Position numbers and translations under genes: made by a program. Positions 59,901 through 64,000 of a stretch of DNA of 64,000 nt are shown here, piece after piece (position 1 is the stretch's first letter; every line of letters starts with the position of its first letter). The notes below the pieces were generated by a model. It was not told the origin of the DNA, ran no database searches, and saw only the letters and a list, made by a program, of their open reading frames with translations. This DNA comes from Vermiculatibacterium agrestimuris. GTDB lineage: Bacteria > Bacillota > Clostridia > Oscillospirales > Oscillospiraceae. The stretch lies in NCBI RefSeq assembly GCF_943193085.1, contig NZ_CALPCU010000003.1, positions 67,432-131,431 on the forward strand, read 5' to 3'.

Positions 59901-62900
59901 ACGGCGGCCAGCGGCTATTATGCCGTCGTCACCGCCACCCGGGATGACACCGGGGCCAGTGTGCCGGTGATGCAGATCGGCTCGGCCGGAAATGTGACGG
60001 CCTATTTGAACCTGCCCAACGACGGCGGCGGAGCGTCCTCCGACGTGACGGTGAAGGTGGAGTATATCCAGGGTACGCCGCCGGCGGCCAGCCACAAGGC
60101 CACCATCGACTTGGTGAATCACAGCACCCTTGGCGGAAGCGGCTCGGCCACGATGACAGAGCGGAGCAACACCGCCAATACCAACACAGATACCAACGGC
60201 GCGGACAATGTGGGCGCCGATCTGCCTCAGAGCGTGGCGGAGGGCGCGCAGCTGGATATCACGACGATGTGCATGATGGCGCATGTGTCCCTCATTACGC
60301 TGACCAGCAACGGGGTCACCGTCACGCTCACCAAGGCGGACGGCGGCGCCGTGGCGGTCATGCCCAACGGCGATGCGGTGGTCAAGGTGTACATAGAGGA
60401 CGACGACCCCACCCCGCGGCCCTACGATCCGGTTCAGGATCCCAGCGGGAACAGCTATATCGACGGTTATCTGAAGGCCAAGCGGGGCGACCAGGGGAGA
60501 GCCGTCATTGAGGTTCCCTATCTGTACAGCAGCGGTACCATCTATAATGCGCCCAACAGCGTGACCTATCACCTCTATGTGAAGGCCGGCTCGGAGTATG
60601 TGCGGCTCATCCCCGGGGTGGACTATGAGGTCACCGACGGCTATGAAGAATATGCCACGACCCCCATGGGCACCAGCACCGGCATCGGCACCAGATTCAC
60701 CATCCGGGCACTGGAGGGCAATACCAGCCTTAGCGACTGGCTGGTCAACGGCGGAGTGATCTATATTACCGCCGCTCGTCCTGCGGCTCAGCCGGGAACC
60801 TGGAGCGAGAGCGATTACGTGGAAGTGGAGCTGCCCGCGGATCCTCTGCGGGGCAAGCACAAGGCCACGCTGCGGATCGTGGACTTCTCCTCCAAGACCG
60901 GAAACGGGGCTACCATGAGCGATGGCTACCGGACGGTAAGCGTAGACGGCGGGATCCTCGATGACCTGCTGGGCAGCGAGCTGATCAAGACCAGCGTCAC
61001 CGTAGGCGAGGGCGCCGTTCTGGTGGGCGTCACTGTTACCGACTCTGTAGGCAGCCGGCCCCTGAGCCCGGACGGCGCGGGCCGCTATCCCTATGACATG
61101 ACTGGCGAAGACATTGTCATCACCGTCTATTTCGACGATGACGGAACGTTGGATCCCGATGATCCCGAGCTTTATATTGCCAGCGTTCAGAAGGCGGGGC
61201 TTTCCGGTGTGGCGGGCAACGACGCCGACATCCACAACAGCACCCGCAACGACCTGCCCAGCGGTGTGATCTGGGCCGCGGGCTATGCCGGCAACGACAT
61301 GTCCGTGGACGTGGATACCGCGCCGGGCTGCTACGCCATCGTGACCGCCTATACCGCCACGGACAATACGCCGCTGCCCGTGGTGCAGCTGGGTGCGGGC
61401 GATCCTGCTGCGGCAACGAGTTTCCAGGCGTTTGTGTCCATTCCCGACGGCTCCCTGATCAGTGGCGTAGCTGTGGCTCCTGACGATGTGCGGGTGGTGG
61501 TCACCTTCACGAAGGAGAAGCCGGACAACTATGAAAGCGCACTGACCCTGACCAATGTGGGAACAAATGGCCCCACCACAGTGACAGGGAACAGCGCTGA
61601 ACTCCAGCCCAATGGCATGGCGGCGGTACTGAAAAACGAGGACGGTACCTGGCTGGTTCCGGACGGGACGAACCCGCCGGCCACGGCCTCCACTACGCTG
61701 GTGCCTGTGGGGACGACTTTGGAGCTGGCTACAACCTGCGACACCAACTACTATGTGGACAGCGTAGTGGTCACCATTGCCACCAGTCCCGCCGGGACGA
61801 TGACGGTCACACTGGACGCCAACGGAGAGGTCGCCTTCCCCATGCCCCTGGGCGCCTCTGATGTGAAGGTGACCTGGAAGCAGGGCGCTCACACCCTTCG
61901 GCCCTACGATCCCACCCATGAGCCGCCCATCGCGGCCCCCGCCACCCAGCCTGGCTGGATCCTGGCGGAGCATACCCTGGATCAGAACGGCGACACCACC
62001 AACAATGGCCTGCGGATCACAGTGCCCACGCTCCACGAGGGCACCCCTGCCGATCCCTATTATAACGCGATCAATACGGTGGATCCTGACGATATCACCT
62101 ATAAGCTCTATATCAAGGACAGCTACGGCGCTTACCATGCGCTCACCGGCACGGACATCTCCCGCACCCAGGTGACCATGGGAACCACCAACGTGGGCGC
62201 TATCACTTACAATACCGCGACCTTTGAGCTGACCTCTCTTCTGGCGGCCAGCACGCTCCATTATTACATCAAGCACGGTGGCGTGATCTATATCACGGCC
62301 ACCGATACCGGCGCTTTTACGGGGACGGCCAAGGACGAGAGCTACTACACGGAGGTCGTCATCCCCGCCAACTATACCGCCACTATCCATGTGTCCCAGG
62401 GGACGGTGACGGGCAACAGCGCCAAGCTGAGCGATCCGGGCGGAAGGTCTGTCATCGCGCCGCCTGACCGCAGACTCACCGGCCTGGGCGGCACAGAGAC
62501 TCTGACCACGATCCCCACAGCGGTCACCGGCAGCCACCTGGTCAGCGTCATTGCCACGACCGCCTCCGGCGGCTCCGTCCATCTCAATGCCACGGGCAGC
62601 AACTACGATTACACCATGGTGGGGGAGGACGTGGACATCTACGTGGTCTTCCAGGATGATGACGATCCCCTGGGCGATCTGTACACTGCCACGGTGGAGC
62701 GAGTGAACGACGACGGCAAGGCGGGGAATACAGCCTCTATCGTCAACGAGGATGTGTCCACGGTGCCCACCGGCACGATTTGGACAGGCGCCTATGAGGA
62801 GAATGTGGTTCGGGTGGATGTGACCACAGAGCCCGGCTATTATGCCACTGTCACCGCCTTCCTGACGGGGACGACCACACCGGTGCCGGTGGTTCAGTGG

Positions 62901-64000
62901 GCCACCCAGGGCTCCGCAGCCAATCCCGCCGAGGCCCACTTCACTATGCCGGCCCACGACGTGGACGTGACCGTCACGTACTCCACCGAGCCGCCGGAGC
63001 CCAATGAGCTGAAGCTGACGCTGGTGGATACCAACGGACGGCAGGGCAACAGCGCGACCCTGGAGGCTCCCAACAGCACCAACGCGGTGACCATTCTGGG
63101 CAACAGCGCGGTTTTGACCCAGTCTGTGCCCAACAGAGTCTCCGCTGGTACGCTGCTGACGCTGACTACAACGACCGCCACTGGCTACGCCATCAAGGAG
63201 GCGTACATGGAGGTGACCACCGCCGGGGGAACGGTGCGGGTGGCTATCCCGCTGACCAATGGGGCCGCTCTGCCCTTGCCGGTCATGCCTTTGGGCGAGG
63301 CAGAGGTATTTGTAGTCTATATGGAGGGGCACCAGACCCCGCGGCCTTACGACCCGGCCCACGCCCATGTCTACACCAGCAGCTATAACCACAATTCCAC
63401 CGATGACCTGAGCAGTACCCACCAGGACGGCTGGATCCTGGCGCAGGCCACCGGCAGCGACAGCCTGCACATTACCGTGCCTGTGCTCCATGATATGTCT
63501 GGAGCAGGGGGCACGGATCAGCTGCATCACGCGGGTTACAATGACCCGCAGTTCCAGCCCAGCTACAAGCTGTACTGGCGGGACAGCCTGGGCTTCCATG
63601 AGTTCCAGCTGGGCTATGACATCGAGATCAGCAATGGCCAGTTTGTGGCGAACACCTACAGCGTTGGCGCCACGGTCTATAACGGATATGAATTCGATGT
63701 AGAGATAAAGAGCGCCACGGCACTGTGGGGTGGATACCACCTGGATCAGTATCTGAAAAACGGCGGCTCTATCTACATCACTGCTACCGGGTCTGACACC
63801 ACGGCTCCTGACGTGGAGAGCGAGAAGACCGAAGTGGTGGTACCCAAGAATGACCACTTTACCGCGACGCTGCACATCCAGGATGTGAGCGGGTTGACAG
63901 GGAACGGGGTGACCATGAGCGAAGTGGGCGGCACCCAGGCGCCGGTGACGGTGGATCTGGGGCAGCTGACCGATCTGACGGCGGGCACCACGGTGCGCAC
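53997..64000 (+). CDS. Exported multi-repeat protein with N-terminal cohesin-like module (3' partial)
   Basis: The frame from ATG 53997 stays open to the window edge, giving 3334 full codons. An ATG at 53974 is out of frame; 53997 has a GGGAGG site and a signal peptide (KEYKRRFG, core AMALAVALTLSLIPTSLIP, cut after QAWA near residue 26). Next is a cohesin-like module (54160-54830). From about 55020 on, beta repeats of the InlB-B-like type follow, with the pattern A-T-L-x-[VI], GN-x-A, a PGYY-x-x-x-V-x-V strand and a closing FTMP-x-x-[DN]-V-x-V-x-V. From 59424 these are ordered into a four-module higher-order repeat. The C-terminus, which should show the anchor, is outside the window. It is probably in one operon with genes 2 and 3. 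No catalytic motif is seen; the role is inferred to be structural or adhesive. Confidence 0.95.
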   Translation, partial: MKEYKRRFGAMALAVALTLSLIPTSLIPQAWAAEGDSDDGGTPTLQGNVSAVGSKPTLHIDFLGEDLDYYLTYAVPTPKDHDVSLNSHATAAADASWDRYRQGDEYDDRIFWVGIGIDKMDAFELAQQGGLYSAEFALYYNTNYVLLPDYDDNTGAGDFESILQSYNLGQGAVDPKTQWDGDLYSIRAREDLDPVGDPVTEEYALSDKIRPGNGEWRMLYASVERKEGFAGMNRFAVLPGNDDTYYLMMIPFVLQDWDPNLDICFRLARNASLFSVGSGVKGEALTAEQNTPAGGFGAWEKETRNPNHNLKEMFDFEGDLNIFTGEREKDTHFAQLNIDNGGSTNGAELSITNDYSTPPVMVDTDGSRINDLQPGTSMTVELTGTGNGYTASVTVTRVNDGQQVTLTPDPGDPGRKFTFIMPGDDVNVNVTYLANDETGNFNATLHVVDGGDAVRNTATMQEKLPDGTDLNPPAAVAGPATSAAPATTVVKKGDQIKVFIPHDAGGDPLYNTDYDVTVTAVTTTGSNVQVTTDIANEEYSLTMPASDVDITVTYAKAVTYNVQLVVDEDQNGFVDNKAELYFYDGEGNIHSVTADQKTQPHDPTMGGARDGRQINGIISLHKDTNPTPPPAMVPDYQIKKVTLFYSDGVTPPVDLDFHPITAAEIAADPYMANGEWYITMPDGSPVEMPAQDITIKVEFEKIGLYNVQLILNDADSVTGNTATLKGTDSVLGTTPSTNMPTVDNFDIHSGSHLELDIQTAPGYKVAKVEARNTTNGALESPSGGSIASGHLEYRMPADNLKITVFYEREDNNLYRATLQLTPNVPSGSSNTAAWVTKDGTAYVPPVYPRVENYSGTVLESDIQVAPGWHISTVEVISETGIASYPFSITGNGYNNGAGGTVKLTMTQPADHVLVKILFANNPPPEEPKRLLDLAVRDDDNRPGNKAQLWVNGSNLSGDVSATGGYGIYSTNSAAMGDKIRVTMDCEPGYYISDVTVTPVGAGVTPDWVSDRAVEFTMPAGNATVTVTYKPIDPENPPTHKVTLHTDPASLPAGNNARIEDNAVHTPALPAPNQALLDGESIVTYTGDKVTVDVTTAVNKVALVYAIQPGGMLTLTPVGSAVAGGAIPANTYASYTFIAPNADADVYVKYMDPEDLGDYVASLTVIDDEGGANGAAGSATLTRSGSGSGSVTVQGAAMPGNTDVMTANAGDGMVLTVSPQSGYSVSVAYVTPSGAATLLWSGTQTASFVMPNKDVGVVVRFHKGDATKYTVDLNVTGPDGAGVASLGAVSTAGIYSQQHEAGDGVDFAITANPGYYIQSVTVTPTPLGVIPSLSGTVGSQSGGFTMPAANVHVNVVFAKGYPDTAEYAATLKVVDPSAPLGGTAQMKNTDPARLAATNQLSGGQQETLKARGGDVMEVEIAANPGYVPTITIRDNAGNPVNYQWSDATHIRFDMANGPTLVEVRFDKGEKREYNVTLHVEGLPGDNASITVTPAGTPTTTVTVPAGASVGTPSSIQAQTGSTIQVIANATATPAGYVQSVVVMQGANMISITPVANYDAGSYTGTFTVPEGDVDVYVYTGDTAGPTEPEYPVMLTATATDGSAIGVAGEAWIAPSDGSTVDMTNKSANAQSEGASVYFSAVGGGHYRVHGAPNSGYVVSAIRLTPAGSGLSTVVSFTWIDGETVEFDMPFQPIGIEVEFKPADEVPDRLTAQVVVNGDGNVNNKGEIYETANGPTAGQTLIVTSNGTDISVDITVATGYEIEFVELRSNIFGVNNLPLVKPADQSQTISFTMLPDDVVVYVKMKKAAATTFTATLEIVDTSSAFINTASMSAGSTTVTGHGKQITGLADGDQVSTVPIPNASAWNNNEVRLVAVLATDKNGTTTLGGVVNGSTTQYDYAIQGSDVTITVIYADYTEKPEEKTYVAKVVKADPTGNDSNTATIQNTENTALPHGTTWTQAWPGHALQVNVTAASGYYAVVTATRDDTGASVPVMQIGSAGNVTAYLNLPNDGGGASSDVTVKVEYIQGTPPAASHKATIDLVNHSTLGGSGSATMTERSNTANTNTDTNGADNVGADLPQSVAEGAQLDITTMCMMAHVSLITLTSNGVTVTLTKADGGAVAVMPNGDAVVKVYIEDDDPTPRPYDPVQDPSGNSYIDGYLKAKRGDQGRAVIEVPYLYSSGTIYNAPNSVTYHLYVKAGSEYVRLIPGVDYEVTDGYEEYATTPMGTSTGIGTRFTIRALEGNTSLSDWLVNGGVIYITAARPAAQPGTWSESDYVEVELPADPLRGKHKATLRIVDFSSKTGNGATMSDGYRTVSVDGGILDDLLGSELIKTSVTVGEGAVLVGVTVTDSVGSRPLSPDGAGRYPYDMTGEDIVITVYFDDDGTLDPDDPELYIASVQKAGLSGVAGNDADIHNSTRNDLPSGVIWAAGYAGNDMSVDVDTAPGCYAIVTAYTATDNTPLPVVQLGAGDPAAATSFQAFVSIPDGSLISGVAVAPDDVRVVVTFTKEKPDNYESALTLTNVGTNGPTTVTGNSAELQPNGMAAVLKNEDGTWLVPDGTNPPATASTTLVPVGTTLELATTCDTNYYVDSVVVTIATSPAGTMTVTLDANGEVAFPMPLGASDVKVTWKQGAHTLRPYDPTHEPPIAAPATQPGWILAEHTLDQNGDTTNNGLRITVPTLHEGTPADPYYNAINTVDPDDITYKLYIKDSYGAYHALTGTDISRTQVTMGTTNVGAITYNTATFELTSLLAASTLHYYIKHGGVIYITATDTGAFTGTAKDESYYTEVVIPANYTATIHVSQGTVTGNSAKLSDPGGRSVIAPPDRRLTGLGGTETLTTIPTAVTGSHLVSVIATTASGGSVHLNATGSNYDYTMVGEDVDIYVVFQDDDDPLGDLYTATVERVNDDGKAGNTASIVNEDVSTVPTGTIWTGAYEENVVRVDVTTEPGYYATVTAFLTGTTTPVPVVQWATQGSAANPAEAHFTMPAHDVDVTVTYSTEPPEPNELKLTLVDTNGRQGNSATLEAPNSTNAVTILGNSAVLTQSVPNRVSAGTLLTLTTTTATGYAIKEAYMEVTTAGGTVRVAIPLTNGAALPLPVMPLGEAEVFVVYMEGHQTPRPYDPAHAHVYTSSYNHNSTDDLSSTHQDGWILAQATGSDSLHITVPVLHDMSGAGGTDQLHHAGYNDPQFQPSYKLYWRDSLGFHEFQLGYDIEISNGQFVANTYSVGATVYNGYEFDVEIKSATALWGGYHLDQYLKNGGSIYITATGSDTTAPDVESEKTEVVVPKNDHFTATLHIQDVSGLTGNGVTMSEVGGTQAPVTVDLGQLTDLTAGTTVR
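54160..54830 (+). other. Cohesin-like module of gene 4
   Basis: Landmarks are TLHIDFLGEDL, then IFWVGIGIDKMDAF, AEFALYYNTNYVLLPDY and YYLMMIPFVLQD. They match FWVGVKL, FEFTLVYNS and YLLLIPFYM of gene 3 in order and spacing, and the opening resembles TLHIEGM of gene 2. It lies straight after the signal peptide. Confidence 0.7.
55020..59423 (+). repeat. InlB-B-like / bacterial Ig-like repeat array (gene 4, first part)
   Basis: Diverged modules of about 100-150 residues. Most show an opening A-[TS]-L-x-[VI] strand, a PGYY-, GYVV- or GYEI-type strand, and an FTMPA-type closing strand (for example VEFTMPAGNATVTVTY, GGFTMPAANVHVNVVF, ASFVMPNKDVGVVVRF). The modules are unevenly spaced and no clear higher-order period is seen here, unlike downstream. 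Confidence 0.75.
59424..64000 (+). repeat. Higher-order A-B-C-D repeat, period about 1.43-1.51 kb
   Basis: Module A begins at 59424, 60858, 62370 and 63855 (FTATLEIVD, HKATLRIVD, NYTATIHVS, HFTATLHIQD), spacings 1434, 1512 and 1485. Module B carries GN-D/T-A, an [HS]-G-[TV]-[IT]-W motif and a PGYYA- or PGCYA-type strand. Module C ends in a V-x-V-x-[WY] strand. Module D opens RPYDP (from 60414, 61896 and 63339) and closes with GG-x-IYITA (about 60754, 62281, 63766). Three complete periods and the start of a fourth are visible. Confidence 0.9.

Noticed and set aside
54432..63875. Minus-strand frames of 1205 (54432-58049) and 1923 codons (58104-63875)
   Set aside because: Both are in register with gene 4 and reflect its codon bias. 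Gene 4 has a signal peptide, ribosome site and recognisable repeats; the minus frames have none.

Overview
The window is almost entirely coding. Four very large plus-strand genes for exported, repeat-built surface proteins fill all but about 500 bases: one cut by the left edge (1-39315), two complete (39628-44304 and 44371-53877) and one cut by the right edge (53997 to past 64000). No enzyme, transposase, RNA gene, CRISPR array or phage gene is visible. The high GC, strong GGAGG-type ribosome sites, a SigA-type promoter, SLH cell-wall anchors and dockerin- and cohesin-like modules suggest a GC-rich monoderm Firmicute. A gut clostridium of the Oscillospiraceae type fits best, but that placement is inference.

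Gene 1 (at least 13,104 codons) starts with a series of RCC1-type beta-propellers. Five complete sets of exactly seven blades and the last two blades of a sixth are visible, each set followed by a beta-sandwich insert. Blade 4 of the last propeller carries a four-cysteine zinc-ribbon-like insert. A short helical insert and about 26 kb of cadherin-like beta-sandwich repeats follow. The C-terminus has dockerin-like calcium loops, an acidic tail, twelve 18-bp Asp/Ser repeats, a Ser/Gly linker and a last EF-hand-like loop. A perfect 18-bp hairpin terminator closes the gene.

Gene 2 has its own promoter (TTGACG-17-TAATAT), and genes 2-4 probably form one operon (gaps of 66 and 119 bp). Gene 2 encodes a signal peptide, an N-terminal cohesin-like module, Ig-like domains and a C-terminal dockerin-like module. 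Gene 3 has a signal peptide, a Pro/Glu/Thr stalk, a dockerin-like module, a cohesin-like module, a roughly 400-residue MBG-type super-repeat, a BIG2-like domain and C-terminal SLH repeats; it is the only visible wall anchor. Gene 4 has a signal peptide, a cohesin-like module resembling that of gene 3, many InlB-B-like repeats, and a four-module higher-order repeat of about 1.43-1.51 kb still running at the window edge.

Reading the parts together, the locus looks like a non-catalytic, cellulosome-like surface assembly. The SLH protein would be the anchor, cohesin/dockerin-type contacts would be the joints, and the giant propeller/cadherin protein would be the extended filament or adhesin. The module calls rest on sequence pattern; the assembly model is a hypothesis.
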